Source: Qipengyuania aurantiaca (GTDB lineage Bacteria; Pseudomonadota; Alphaproteobacteria; Sphingomonadales; Sphingomonadaceae). From it: 64,000 nt of DNA. Position 1 is the first letter of the stretch, and every line of letters begins with the position of its first letter. Of this stretch, positions 16,467 to 28,381 are shown piece by piece. Below the pieces are notes generated by a model. That model made no database searches, was not told the DNA's origin, and saw only the letters and a list, made by a program, of their open reading frames with translations. The stretch is from assembly GCF_019711375.1 (NCBI RefSeq), contig NZ_CP081295.1, forward strand, positions 186,001 through 250,000, given 5' to 3'. The position numbers were made by a program, and so were the translations under genes.

Positions 16467-17294
16467 CTAGGCCGCCAGCGCTTCTCCGCTTAGGGTGATG
16501 CGGTGCATCTCGCGCGCGTAGCCCTGGTAATCGTTCATCGCATAATGCCAGGTCGTGCGGTTGTCCCAGATCGCCACCGTGCCCGGCGCCCATTCGAGGC
16601 GGCACTGGTGCTCCGCTTTCATGGCGTGGGCGAAGAGTTCTTGCAGCAGGGGCAGGCTTTCCTCGCGGCTCATACCTGCAAAGTGGATCGTGAAGCCGGG
16701 ATTGACGTAGAGCAGCTTTTGCCCGGTCCTGGGATGGCGCACCACGACCGGATGGGTTGCCCCGGTTTTCAGCTCCTGCCCCCGCAGAGCCTCGCCCTGA
16801 TCGGTCTTCGCATAGACACCGTCGGGCGCGTAGATGTGGTCGGCGGTGTGATAGGCCTCCAGCCCTTCGATCCGCTTCTTCGTTTTTTCGGACAGGCTGT
16901 CATAGGCCGCGCCCATATGCGCCCACAGCGTGTCTCCGCCTTTGGGCGGCAGAGTGCGCGCGACGAGGATGGAGCCCATCGCCGGCACTTGGTCGTAGGA
17001 GTGGTCGGTGTGCCAGCCCCCGCCGATATTGGTCTGCTGGTCCTTGGTCTTGCGGACCACGGCGATCTCGGGATGTTCGTCGGTCAGCGGGAAGTAGTTG
17101 TTGATGTCGATCCCGCCCCAGCGCCGCGCGAAAGCGATGTGCTCTTCGGGACTGAAGGACTGGTCGCGAAACACCGCCACGCCGTGCCTATATATAAGGT
17201 CGCGGATCGCATCGAGCGTCTCGCCTTCGGCCGTGGCCAGTGCCACGCCTTGCACGTCGACCCCGCAATTGGGGGCCAGGGGCTGTGTCTTCAT
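16467..17294 (-). CDS. TauD/TfdA-family Fe(II)/2-oxoglutarate dioxygenase (275 aa)
   Basis: Non-haem iron, 2-oxoglutarate-dependent oxygenase family (taurine, 2,4-D and related hydroxylations). The iron-binding HxD is in GWHTDHSYD (H95, D97). The distal His is in TTWHYAMNDY and the 2-oxoglutarate-binding Arg in REMHRITL near the C-terminus. The start at 17294 (MKTQPLAPN) has GGGAGAG upstream; in-frame sequence before it is non-coding repeat-like DNA. The substrate cannot be inferred. No sulfonate transporter is next to it. Confidence 0.88.
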   Translation of the reverse strand: MKTQPLAPNCGVDVQGVALATAEGETLDAIRDLIYRHGVAVFRDQSFSPEEHIAFARRWGGIDINNYFPLTDEHPEIAVVRKTKDQQTNIGGGWHTDHSYDQVPAMGSILVARTLPPKGGDTLWAHMGAAYDSLSEKTKKRIEGLEAYHTADHIYAPDGVYAKTDQGEALRGQELKTGATHPVVVRHPRTGQKLLYVNPGFTIHFAGMSREESLPLLQELFAHAMKAEHQCRLEWAPGTVAIWDNRTTWHYAMNDYQGYAREMHRITLSGEALAA

Positions 17295-17309
17295 CGCGTC
17301 TCTCCCGCT

Positions 17310-17715
17310 TTTCGCAACGGTAAAGTATCGGACAGGCGGCGGGGAGTCTTTTGTTTGCGCCCTCAAACGCCGGGCGGCGGACGTCCGTCCGCCTTGGCTT
17401 CGCGGCATAGGCCGCGACGCGCACTCGCGCTTTGACTGCCGTGACCAAGGTTCAAGGATGGCAAAAACGCGAGCCGGAGGCGAGTGCAAGGGCGACCGCC
17501 CGCCCGCAGCGATGCGGTCGTCAGGCCGCGTGAGCGAGGACAGCCAAGTGAGCGGACGCGAACGCCGGCGCCTGAGGCAAAACCAAAACACTCGGGTTGC
17601 CTTGCTGCACCCCCTTTGCTAGGCGCGCGCCAACCTTGCCGGAGCGACTCATTTTCGCTCGCTCAACGGCGTGGCCGCAAAGACCAATTTTCCGACCCTA
17701 GAGGACGAGAGACGC
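17310..17715. repeat. Gene-free, hairpin-rich stretch upstream of the ATP synthase genes
   Basis: About 400 bases without a convincing gene. It contains two close hairpins: GGCGGAC-N4-GTCCGCC (17376-17393) and TCGCGGC-N4-GCCGCGA (17400-17417). A run follows with many GCGAG/GCGGAC-like short repeats (about 17470-17570). Reading frames here give low-complexity Arg/Pro/Gly-rich peptides typical of non-coding high-GC DNA. I have the impression that similar sequence recurs between genes in Erythrobacteraceae, but cannot test it. The promoter for atpH must lie within it or just after, near 17600-17700; I could not fix it. Confidence 0.4.
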
Positions 17716-18270
17716 GTGGAAATTTCCGCCGGTATCAAGGCTAGCCTTGCTGGACGTTATGCTTCGGCCCTGTTCGATCTGGCCAGTGAGGCCGGGACCG
17801 TGACCGCGGTCGAATCGGACATGGACAAGCTCGAAGCAGGCCTGTCCGAATCAGCTGAGCTGAAGCAGCTCACCACCAATCCGCGCGTGACGCGTTCGCA
17901 GGCCGAAAAGGCGCTGTGGGGCGTTTCGGCCATCATGGGCCTGTCGGACCTGACCCAGAAGTTCCTCGGAACGCTGGCGCAGAACCGCCGTCTCGGCCAG
18001 CTTCCCGGCATCATCCGCGCCTTCCGCGCGATTGCCGCGGCCCAGCGCGGCGAAGTCGCCGCCGAAGTCACCAGCGCCCACGCGCTGACCGACGCGCAGC
18101 TGGCCGATCTCAAGACCAAGCTGACGGCCCGCGAAGGCCGCACTGTCAAACTTTCCACGAAGGTCGACCCCGATTTGCTCGGCGGCCTCGTCGTCACCAT
18201 CGGATCGAAGCGCATTGATGGCTCGATCCGCACCCGTCTCAATTCGCTCTCCCAGGCCATGAAGGCTTAA
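17716..18270 (+). CDS. atpH: ATP synthase F1 subunit delta
   Basis: Delta (OSCP-like) subunit of the F1 stator that joins the alpha/beta hexamer to the b subunits. The 184 residues begin (GTG) [20 protein letters not shown], the usual start of the family. The C-terminal motif [20 protein letters not shown] is diagnostic. An earlier in-frame GTG (17671) would add 15 residues with no family similarity, so 17716 is preferred. First gene of the F1 cluster; 12 nt separate it from atpA. Confidence 0.94.
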   Translation: MEISAGIKASLAGRYASALFDLASEAGTVTAVESDMDKLEAGLSESAELKQLTTNPRVTRSQAEKALWGVSAIMGLSDLTQKFLGTLAQNRRLGQLPGIIRAFRAIAAAQRGEVAAEVTSAHALTDAQLADLKTKLTAREGRTVKLSTKVDPDLLGGLVVTIGSKRIDGSIRTRLNSLSQAMKA

Positions 18271-19812
<1,542 letters not shown>

Positions 19813-19839
19813 GTCCCACGAGCCTAACAGGGAGCCGTC

Positions 19840-20712
19840 ATGGCCTCGCTTAAAGAACTCAAGGGCCGGATCAACTCGGTCAAGTCGACCCAGAAGATCA
19901 CCAAGGCCAAGCAGATGGTCGCTGCGGCCAAGCTGCGCCGTGCGCAGGCGGCCGCCGAAGCCGCACGCCCCTATGCCGAACGGCTTTCGGGCGTGATGGC
20001 CAGCCTCGCCAGCAAGGTGAGCGGCGACAGCGCGCCCAAGCTGCTGCGCGGCACGGGCGCCGACAAGCGCCACCTGCTGGTGGTGGTCAATACCGACAAG
20101 GGCCTGTGCGGCGGTCTCAACGCCAACATCGTCAAGGCCGCCAAGGCTAAGGCGAAGGCGCTGACCGCGGAAGGCAAGGACGTTTCCTTCTACCTCGTCG
20201 GGAAGAAGGGCCGCGCGCCGATCAAGCGCGACTACGCCGATTGCATCGCCAAGCACTTCGACACCTCGGACGTCCGCAATCCGGGCTTCACCGAAGCCGA
20301 AGCGATTGCCGACGATCTGATCGAGCGGTTCGAGAACGGCGAATTCGACATCGCCCACCTCGTCTACCCCGTGTTCAAGTCGGCCCTGGCGCAGGATCCG
20401 ACCGTCGACCAGCTGATCCCCGTCCCCTCGCCCGAAGGCGAAGGCGATAGCGGTGATGCCGTCGTCGAGTACGAGCCGGGCGAAGAGGAAATCCTCGAAG
20501 ACCTGCTGCCGCGCTATGTGAAGACCCAGGTCTTCGGCGCGCTGCTCGAACGCGAGGCTTCCGAACAGGGTGCGTCGATGACCGCGATGGACAACGCGAC
20601 GCGCAACGCCGGCGATCTCATCAACAAGCTGACGATCCAGTACAACCGCAGTCGCCAAGCCGCGATCACGACCGAACTGATCGAAATCATCGCAGGTGCG
20701 GAAGCGCTCTGA
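19840..20712 (+). CDS. atpG: ATP synthase F1 subunit gamma
   Basis: Central rotor shaft of F1. 290 residues begin [20 protein letters not shown] and end [13 protein letters not shown], both conserved terminal helices that form the shaft. The insert rich in Glu/Asp near residues 195-215 ([21 protein letters not shown]) is a variable region. It follows atpA by 27 nt. The next gene is an unexpected lipoprotein, not atpD. Confidence 0.97.
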   Translation: MASLKELKGRINSVKSTQKITKAKQMVAAAKLRRAQAAAEAARPYAERLSGVMASLASKVSGDSAPKLLRGTGADKRHLLVVVNTDKGLCGGLNANIVKAAKAKAKALTAEGKDVSFYLVGKKGRAPIKRDYADCIAKHFDTSDVRNPGFTEAEAIADDLIERFENGEFDIAHLVYPVFKSALAQDPTVDQLIPVPSPEGEGDSGDAVVEYEPGEEEILEDLLPRYVKTQVFGALLEREASEQGASMTAMDNATRNAGDLINKLTIQYNRSRQAAITTELIEIIAGAEAL

Positions 20713-20726
20713 AGGACGCTAAAGAC

Positions 20727-22566
<1,840 letters not shown>

Positions 22567-22570
22567 GGAC

Positions 22571-22828
22571 ATGGCCCTCCACTTCGAACTCGTCACGCCG
22601 GCCAAGCTGGTCCGCTCCGAAGACGTCCACATGGTCGTCGTGCCCGGTGCGGAAGGCGAATTCGGCGTGCTCGAGGGCCACGCGCCCTTCATGTCGACCA
22701 TCCGCGACGGCGAAGTCCAGGTCTACAAGACCGAAGGCGCTGCGCCGGAAACCATCGAGGTCCGCGGCGGCTTTGCCGAGGTCGGCGAGAAGGGGCTGAC
22801 GGTCCTGGCGGAACACGTCGAAGGCTGA
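22571..22828 (+). CDS. atpC: ATP synthase F1 subunit epsilon, short form (85 aa)
   Basis: Epsilon couples the gamma rotor to the c-ring. The 85 residues ([20 protein letters not shown] to TVLAEHVEG) cover only the N-terminal beta-sandwich. The C-terminal helical hairpin that blocks ATP hydrolysis in many bacteria, usually 45-50 more residues, is missing. The stop is clean and a terminator follows, so this is not truncation by frameshift. Alphaproteobacteria often use a separate zeta inhibitor, which fits. AAGGAC sits just before the ATG. Confidence 0.92.
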   Translation: MALHFELVTPAKLVRSEDVHMVVVPGAEGEFGVLEGHAPFMSTIRDGEVQVYKTEGAAPETIEVRGGFAEVGEKGLTVLAEHVEG

Positions 22829-22854
22829 TCGCCCGACACCAACCGATTGAACGA

Positions 22855-22881
22855 GGGCGGCCCCGTGGGGTCGCCCTTTTT
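22855..22881 (+). terminator. Rho-independent terminator after atpC
   Basis: Stem GGGCGGCCCC / GGGGTCGCCC (one G-T pair; the two innermost pairs probably open to give a small loop) followed by TTTTT. It lies 26 nt after the atpC stop and closes the F1 operon. Confidence 0.85.
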
Positions 22882-22981
22882 CGTTCTACCAACTGCACGG
22901 CCTGCTAGGCGAAGGGCCTTGTAATCCCCTCCCCTCTCCCGCAACACTTTCGGAAAGTTGGGATAGAGGGACTGCAATTTC

Positions 22982-25117
22982 ATGAAACTCGTATCGACCG
23001 CGGCGCTCGGCGCTGCTCTGGCATTGGGCATGACGACTATGGCAACGGCACAGGACGGCGTTCCCGGCCCGGACGAAGATCCGTATATCTGGCTGGAAGA
23101 GGCGCGCAGCGAAGAGGCGCTCGATTGGGTGCGGGCGGAAAACAACCGCACCATGGCGCATATGGCGCAGGATCCCCGTTTCGACGAGCTGACCGCCGAA
23201 GCGCTGGCGATCCTCGATGCGGAAGACCGCGTGCCTTACGTGTCGATCCGCAAGGATGGCCTCTATAATTTCTGGCAGGACAAGGAAAACCCCAAGGGTG
23301 TCCTGCGCCGTACCAGCCTTGAAAGCTACAGGACCGACACTCCCGAATGGGAGACCATCCTCGACGTCGACGCGCTTGCCGCGGCCGAGGGCAAGGAATG
23401 GGTCTACAAGGGCAGCACCTGCCTGCCGCCCGACCAGCGCCTGTGCATGATCGCGCTGTCCGACGGGGGCGAGGACGCTACGATCCTGCGCGAATTCGAC
23501 ATGACCACCAAGCAGTTCGTCGACGGCGGCTTCGTGATCGAGGAAAAGAGCCAGGGCGGCGTGCAGTGGCTCGATGAAGACACGCTGCTCGTCAGCCGCG
23601 ATTTTGGCGGCGGCACCATCACCGAAAGCGAATATCCCTTCACCACGCGCGTATGGAAGCGCGGCACGCCGCTGGCCGACGCGACCGAGCTGTTTCGCGG
23701 TCAGGAAAGCGATGTCTGGGCCGGAGCCGGCCTCATCCGCGACAACAAGGGCGTGGTCCACGGCCGCACCGCGTTTCGCGCCATCAGCTTCCACGAAAGC
23801 ATCAATTATGTCTGGCACAATGGCGAGTGGCTGGAACTCGACATGCCGAAGAAGGCGAGCATCGGCGGCATCGTCGATGGCCACCTGACCTTCTCCACCG
23901 ATGTGGATTGGGAAACGCAGGGGCAGGTCTTCCCCGCCGACTCGCTCATCGCCGTCGACCTTGAAGAGTTCAAGCGGGATCCCAACGGCGCGACCAAAAC
24001 GCTCGTCTGGGCGCCTGCCGAACGTCAGACCAAGCAGGGCGGCGGCGCAACCGCCAACAGCGCCTATATGTCGATCCTCGACAATGTCGTGGGCAAAGTC
24101 GTGAAGATCGACTTCGAAGACGGCCAATGGGTCCAGCGCGCGGTCGCCCTGCCCGACAACGCCACGCTGAGCGTGCAGACCACCTCGTCGCAAACCGACG
24201 AGATAATGTTCACCTCGACCGACTTCCTCACGCCGAGCACGCTGTGGTATTCGGACGGGACGGGCGATCCGCAGGTTCTCAAGACCTCGCCGAGCTATTT
24301 CGACAGCACCGGCATGGAAGTCGAACAGCTGGAGGCAACCAGCCCCGACGGAGCGAAAATCCCATACTTCCTCGTCAAGCCCAAGGGCATGGAGATGGAC
24401 GGCACCACGCCGACGCTGCTCTATGGCTATGGCGGCTTCCAGATCTCGCAGCTGCCGAGCTATCGCTCGCTGACCGGCAAGATGTGGCTCGAAAAGGGCG
24501 GCGCCTTCATCCTCGCCAACCTGCGCGGTGGCGGCGAGTTCGGCCCCGGCTGGCACCAGATGGCCATCCGCGAGAACAAGCAACGCACCTGGGACGACTT
24601 TATTGCCGTGGGGAAGGACGCGGTGGCGCGCGGCATCACCAATCCGGGCCAGATCGGCGTGCAGGGCGGATCGCAAGGCGGGCTTCTCGTCGGTACGGCC
24701 TTCACGCAGGCGCCCGAGGCGTTCGACGCAGCCATCGTGGCCATCCCGCTGTTCGATATGCTGCGCTATCACCTGATCGGACGCGGTGCTTCGTGGATCG
24801 GCGAATATGGCGACCCGCGCATCCCCGAGCAGCGTGCATGGATCGAAGGCTATTCGCCCTACCAGAAGATCGTTGCGGGCGTGGATTACCCCGCCCCCTT
24901 CCTCTGGGCCTCGACCGCCGACGACCGCACGCACCCGGCCCACGCCCGCAAGGCTGCGGCCAAGCTCAAGGAACTCGGCCAGGACTACTGGTATTACGAG
25001 GACATGACCGGCGGCCACTCGGGCGGTGTCGACAACGAACAGCGCGCCAAGCTGCAGGCCTTGCAGATGGTCTATTTGATGCAGCGCCTCATGGACGACA
25101 ACGAGAGCGGCGAATAA
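22982..25117 (+). CDS. Secreted prolyl oligopeptidase family serine peptidase (711 aa)
   Basis: Family S9A peptidase that cleaves after proline in short peptides. An export signal (MKLVSTAALGAALALGMTTM, then ATAQ) predicts a periplasmic or secreted location. The beta-propeller region occupies about residues 60-430 and the hydrolase domain follows. The catalytic triad is Ser564 (GGSQGG), Asp648 (TADDRTHP) and His679 (GGHSGG). Family landmarks LLYGYGGFQIS and LANLRGGGEFGPGWHQ are present. It stands alone between two terminators and has its own promoter region (about 22885-22980). Confidence 0.93.
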   Translation: MKLVSTAALGAALALGMTTMATAQDGVPGPDEDPYIWLEEARSEEALDWVRAENNRTMAHMAQDPRFDELTAEALAILDAEDRVPYVSIRKDGLYNFWQDKENPKGVLRRTSLESYRTDTPEWETILDVDALAAAEGKEWVYKGSTCLPPDQRLCMIALSDGGEDATILREFDMTTKQFVDGGFVIEEKSQGGVQWLDEDTLLVSRDFGGGTITESEYPFTTRVWKRGTPLADATELFRGQESDVWAGAGLIRDNKGVVHGRTAFRAISFHESINYVWHNGEWLELDMPKKASIGGIVDGHLTFSTDVDWETQGQVFPADSLIAVDLEEFKRDPNGATKTLVWAPAERQTKQGGGATANSAYMSILDNVVGKVVKIDFEDGQWVQRAVALPDNATLSVQTTSSQTDEIMFTSTDFLTPSTLWYSDGTGDPQVLKTSPSYFDSTGMEVEQLEATSPDGAKIPYFLVKPKGMEMDGTTPTLLYGYGGFQISQLPSYRSLTGKMWLEKGGAFILANLRGGGEFGPGWHQMAIRENKQRTWDDFIAVGKDAVARGITNPGQIGVQGGSQGGLLVGTAFTQAPEAFDAAIVAIPLFDMLRYHLIGRGASWIGEYGDPRIPEQRAWIEGYSPYQKIVAGVDYPAPFLWASTADDRTHPAHARKAAAKLKELGQDYWYYEDMTGGHSGGVDNEQRAKLQALQMVYLMQRLMDDNESGE

Positions 25118-25138
25118 GCGCCACCTCGCAGAAACACG

Positions 25139-25165
25139 AAAGGGCGGTCCGCGAGGGCCGCCCTT
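25139..25165 (+). terminator. Rho-independent terminator after the prolyl oligopeptidase gene
   Basis: Stem AGGGCGGTCC / GGGCCGCCCT with a GCGA loop and one G-T pair, followed by TTTT. It also lies just beyond the end of the convergent SOUL gene (25179), so it may serve both strands. Confidence 0.82.
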
Positions 25166-25178
25166 TTCGTATGCCGGG

Positions 25179-25808
25179 TCATTCGACCGGGATCAGCACC
25201 TCGTTGCGGCGCAGTGGCGGGGGCACCATGGGCGCGTCGTAGAAGGCAAACTCCGCCGGGCCCGCGGCGACCAGATCGTTCTCATCCATCCACCGGCGCA
25301 GGAACCCCTCCATATCGGCAAGGTCCTCGCCCGAGCCGTTTCCGTTGAAGCGCACGCTAGCCATCCGCCGCGCAGGCACCTGCGTCAGCGTGATATCCTC
25401 GGGCGCCTCCGGCAGCGTTTCGAGCGTGTATTGGGAAGGCATGACGAAGCGGGTGCGCCAGCTGCCGGTTTCGCCCCCCTCGCCCAAGGTTACCGGCGAG
25501 GTCATGGCGATTTTTTCGGGCGGGTCCTGCATCACCGGGCTGGTCATGGCGATCTTGTCGCCCGGACGATCCTCGGCAAAGATATAGGCGGCGAGGCGGC
25601 GAAAACCCGCCGTAAGCGCGCGGCGACGGTCACCGGTATGGGTGACCTCGGCAACGATCATCGGCGCGTATTCGCGCAGCTCGAAAGCGCCTTCCTGGGC
25701 CAGCGATTGATAGGCAGGCTGCTCGATATCGCGATACTGCGCATAGGCCGCGCCTGCTGCCACTCCGGCAAGCGCTATTCCCGCTGCGATCCAACCCTTC
25801 TTACCCAT
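25179..25808 (-). CDS. SOUL-family haem-binding protein, membrane-anchored or exported (209 aa)
   Basis: SOUL/HEBP domain protein, which binds haem or other tetrapyrroles. The N-terminus MGKKGWIAAGIALAGVAAGA is a signal or anchor segment. The domain starts at YQSLAQEGAFELREYAPMIVAEV and shows the repeated DKIAMTSPV and EKIAMTSPV motif, plus RFVMPSQYTLETLPEP-like sequence. The start at 25808 has AAGGAG about 9 nt upstream. The role of bacterial SOUL proteins is poorly known. It follows the HNH gene on the same strand. Confidence 0.88.
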   Translation of the reverse strand: MGKKGWIAAGIALAGVAAGAAYAQYRDIEQPAYQSLAQEGAFELREYAPMIVAEVTHTGDRRRALTAGFRRLAAYIFAEDRPGDKIAMTSPVMQDPPEKIAMTSPVTLGEGGETGSWRTRFVMPSQYTLETLPEAPEDITLTQVPARRMASVRFNGNGSGEDLADMEGFLRRWMDENDLVAAGPAEFAFYDAPMVPPPLRRNEVLIPVE

Positions 25809-25870
25809 CGACAATGCTCCTTGACGTTCAGGGTAAGAGCCGCCCAGCGCCGCCAAGGTTCCCGCGCGGA

Positions 25871-26140
25871 TCAACGGGTCGGGGCGTGAAAGTCTGGCGG
25901 TTTCGATGCGACCCATGCGACGAACTTCGCAATAGCTTCGTTCTCCCGCACTTTTTCCCGATCATCCCCGATCCGCGCAAGTTCGGCGTTGGTGAAGTTG
26001 GCGTGGATTGCCTTGTGGCAGATCGGATGGACGGGGACGGTTTCCCGCCCCTTCTTGGATTTCGGCACCGGATGATGCTGCTGCACGCGCCGCCCCAGCG
26101 GACGTTCGCACAACCAGCAGGTGGGCGGCTCTACGCTCAG
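25871..26140 (-). CDS. HNH-endonuclease-like protein, probable CTG start (89 aa)
   Basis: Small HNH-type protein with PPTCWLCERPLG, then QQHHPVPKSKKGRETVPVHPICHKAIHA. The CxxC pair, HH and CH form the expected zinc/HNH arrangement. A TTG start (26113) would cut off the first Cys of CWLC. The frame has no ATG, GTG or TTG further upstream before family similarity ends. CTG at 26140 overlaps the glmU stop as CTGA, the usual 4-nt overlap layout, and GGAG lies 8 nt before it. I therefore annotate CTG as the likely start, with caution. The biological role of this short family is unknown. Confidence 0.6.
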   Translation of the reverse strand: MSVEPPTCWLCERPLGRRVQQHHPVPKSKKGRETVPVHPICHKAIHANFTNAELARIGDDREKVRENEAIAKFVAWVASKPPDFHAPTR

Positions 26141-27504
26141 CCCTTTTTCTCCGCCGCCTTCTTCTTCTTCATCGTGTCGTGGAAGCGGTCGGCCCAGCCG
26201 GGTTTGACCATCTGTTCGGCGCGGACCATGCGCAGTTCGCCCGCCGCGACGTCGCGGCTTACGGCGCTACCCGCAGCGACAATGGCGTCGGCACCGATGG
26301 TGACCGGAGCGATCAGGGCCGAGTTCGAGCCGATGAAGGCGCGCTCGCCGATCGTGGTCTTGTGCTTGAAATAGCCATCGTAATTGCAGGTGATCGTGCC
26401 GGCGCCGATGTTCGCGCCCGCGCCGATGGTGGCATCGCCGAGATAGGTCAGGTGGTTGGCCTTGGCGCCCTCACCGAGTGTGGCCTTCTTCATCTCGACG
26501 AAATTGCCGACCTTGCTGCCCTTCTCCATCACCGCACCGGGGCGCAGGCGGGCGTAGGGGCCGACTTCGCAATCCTCGCCGACATGGGCGCCTTCGAGAT
26601 GGCTGAAGGCGCGGATCCGCGTGCCGCGCTTCACCGTGGTTCCGGGGCCGAAAACGACATTGGGCTCGATCACCACGTCGGCTTCCAGCTCGGTGTCGTA
26701 GCTGAAGAAGACCGTTTCGGGGGCTTTCAACGTCACCCCGTTCTCCAGCGCTTCCTCGCGGCGCAAATCCTGCCACTGGCGCTCTGCCGCGGCAAGTTCC
26801 TTGCGCGAGTTGATGCCAAGCACTTCCTCCGGCTTGTCGGCGACCACGGCGGCGCAGGTCCGCCCTTCTTTCACCGCCACGTTGACGATGTCGGGGAGGT
26901 AGTATTCGCCCTGCGCGTTGTCGTTGTCGACACGCTCGAGCAGGTCGAACAGGTCGCCGCTCTTGGCCGCCATGAGGCCCGAATTGCACAGGCGGGTGGC
27001 GCGTTCGGCCTCATTCGCATCCTTGAACTCGACCATTTTCTCGATGGTCATGTCGGCATGGGTGATGACCCGGCCGTATTGCAGCGCATCCTCGGGCTCG
27101 AAGCCAAGAACCACGACGGCGGGTTCATCGCCCGCGCGCAGCCGTTCGAGCATTTCGACCATGGTCGCGGCGGTAATGAAGGGCGCATCGCCCAACAGCA
27201 TGATCACGTCGCCGTCGAAATCGGCCAGCGCGTCCTTCGCCTGCGCGACCGCGTGGCCCGTGCCCAACTGCGGTTCCTGCACCACGCAGGTCGCGCGGTC
27301 GGAGACCTGGTTTTCGACCTGCTCGCGCTCGTCACCCACGATCACGATGGTCCGCGCGGGCTCGATGATGGCGACCTGGGCCATCAGGTGCTCGATGATC
27401 GGCCGCCCGGCGATATTGTGGAGGACCTTGTGGACCCCGCTCTTGAGGCGCGAGCCCTTTCCTGCAGCGAGGATGACAACGGCGAAATCTCTGCGTGTGT
27501 TCAT
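26137..27504 (-). CDS. glmU: Bifunctional GlmU (UDP-GlcNAc pyrophosphorylase / GlcN-1-P acetyltransferase)
   Basis: Makes UDP-N-acetylglucosamine for peptidoglycan and LPS. 455 residues. The N-terminal uridyltransferase has LAAGKGSRLKSG (12-23) and LLGDAPFI. The C-terminal left-handed beta-helix shows hexapeptide repeats and the acetyltransferase catalytic segment GNFVEMKKATLGEG, then NHLTYLGDATIG and GTITCNYDG. The tail ends with a Lys-rich run. The start MNTRRDFAVVILAAG is the usual one. Divergent from gph; its stop overlaps the HNH gene. Confidence 0.97.
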   Translation of the reverse strand: MNTRRDFAVVILAAGKGSRLKSGVHKVLHNIAGRPIIEHLMAQVAIIEPARTIVIVGDEREQVENQVSDRATCVVQEPQLGTGHAVAQAKDALADFDGDVIMLLGDAPFITAATMVEMLERLRAGDEPAVVVLGFEPEDALQYGRVITHADMTIEKMVEFKDANEAERATRLCNSGLMAAKSGDLFDLLERVDNDNAQGEYYLPDIVNVAVKEGRTCAAVVADKPEEVLGINSRKELAAAERQWQDLRREEALENGVTLKAPETVFFSYDTELEADVVIEPNVVFGPGTTVKRGTRIRAFSHLEGAHVGEDCEVGPYARLRPGAVMEKGSKVGNFVEMKKATLGEGAKANHLTYLGDATIGAGANIGAGTITCNYDGYFKHKTTIGERAFIGSNSALIAPVTIGADAIVAAGSAVSRDVAAGELRMVRAEQMVKPGWADRFHDTMKKKKAAEKKG

Positions 27505-27565
27505 GGCAAGGGGCCATGCCACCAATCGCTTGCAGTTTGAAGAACCATCCTGCACTCGGGCGCAG

Positions 27566-28249
27566 ATGGCTGATTTTCCCTTCGATATCGTCGCCTTCGA
27601 CCTCGACGGCACCCTGCTCGAAACGCACCGCGACCTTGGCACTGCGGTCAACCACGCGCTGGCGCTGGGCGGCTTTGCCACCGTGCCCATCGAAAGCGCG
27701 ACCGACCTCATCGGCGGCGGAGCGAAGATAATGCTCAAGCAGGCCGTCGACGCACAAGGAGGGCTGGAGCACGAGGAATTCCGCAAGCTCTACAAGGCGA
27801 TGCTCACCTATTACGGCGAAAATTATGCGGTCCACACACGCCCCTACCCCCATGCGGTGGAAGTGCTGGACGAGCTCAGCGCGCGCGGCGTGACCGTGGG
27901 CGTGGTGACCAACAAATTCGAACAATTTGCGCGCGGCATCCTCGGCGAGCTGGAGCTGATCGACCGCCTCGCCTTCGTGATCGGCGGTGACAGCCTCGGC
28001 AAGGCGCCGGACGGCAAGCACATCGCCAAGCCCGCCCCCGACCCGATCCTGAAAGCGCGTGAGCTCGGCGGCGGCGGCCGGACGGTGTTCGTGGGCGACA
28101 GCAGCTACGACGTGAAGGCGGCCCGCGCGGCGCAAATCCCGGTCGTCGCGGCCTGCTACGGCTACTGCGACGGCACGGCGGAGGAACTTGGCGCGGACGC
28201 ATCCATTGATTCGCTGAGCGGCCTGATTTCCGCCCTCGAAGGCCTTTAA
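27566..28249 (+). CDS. gph: HAD-family phosphatase, probable phosphoglycolate phosphatase (227 aa)
   Basis: Haloacid dehalogenase superfamily. The nucleophile and acid/base are in FDLDGTLLET (D12, D14), motif II in VVTNK, and motif III/IV in GKPAPDP-like AKPAPDPIL and FVGDSSYDVKAA. The family cleaves 2-phosphoglycolate from oxidative DNA repair or oxygenase side reactions. Other sugar-phosphate substrates are possible. Divergent from glmU with a 61-bp gap. Confidence 0.86.
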   Translation: MADFPFDIVAFDLDGTLLETHRDLGTAVNHALALGGFATVPIESATDLIGGGAKIMLKQAVDAQGGLEHEEFRKLYKAMLTYYGENYAVHTRPYPHAVEVLDELSARGVTVGVVTNKFEQFARGILGELELIDRLAFVIGGDSLGKAPDGKHIAKPAPDPILKARELGGGGRTVFVGDSSYDVKAARAAQIPVVAACYGYCDGTAEELGADASIDSLSGLISALEGL

Positions 28250-28339
28250 AGCCACGTCCTGACCTTACGGCATCGCGCTTCGCCGCGCCCCCTGTTGCAA
28301 GTGCGAAGGGAAAGTGGCAGTCCGCTGCGGCAATTGACC

Positions 28340-28349
28340 TTTACGTAAA
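28340..28349. promoter_or_regulatory. Perfect palindrome TTTACGTAAA before an acyl-CoA-type SDR gene
   Basis: A 10-bp perfect palindrome directly follows a TTGACC hexamer (28334-28339) that could be a -35 element. It lies 32 nt before the ATG of the SDR gene. The motif resembles half of sites described for MerR-type fatty or branched-chain acid regulators (LiuR: TTTACGT-based). The regulator identity is a guess. Confidence 0.35.
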
Positions 28350-28381
28350 CGACAAACAACAACTACTAGCAGGAGCCCCCC

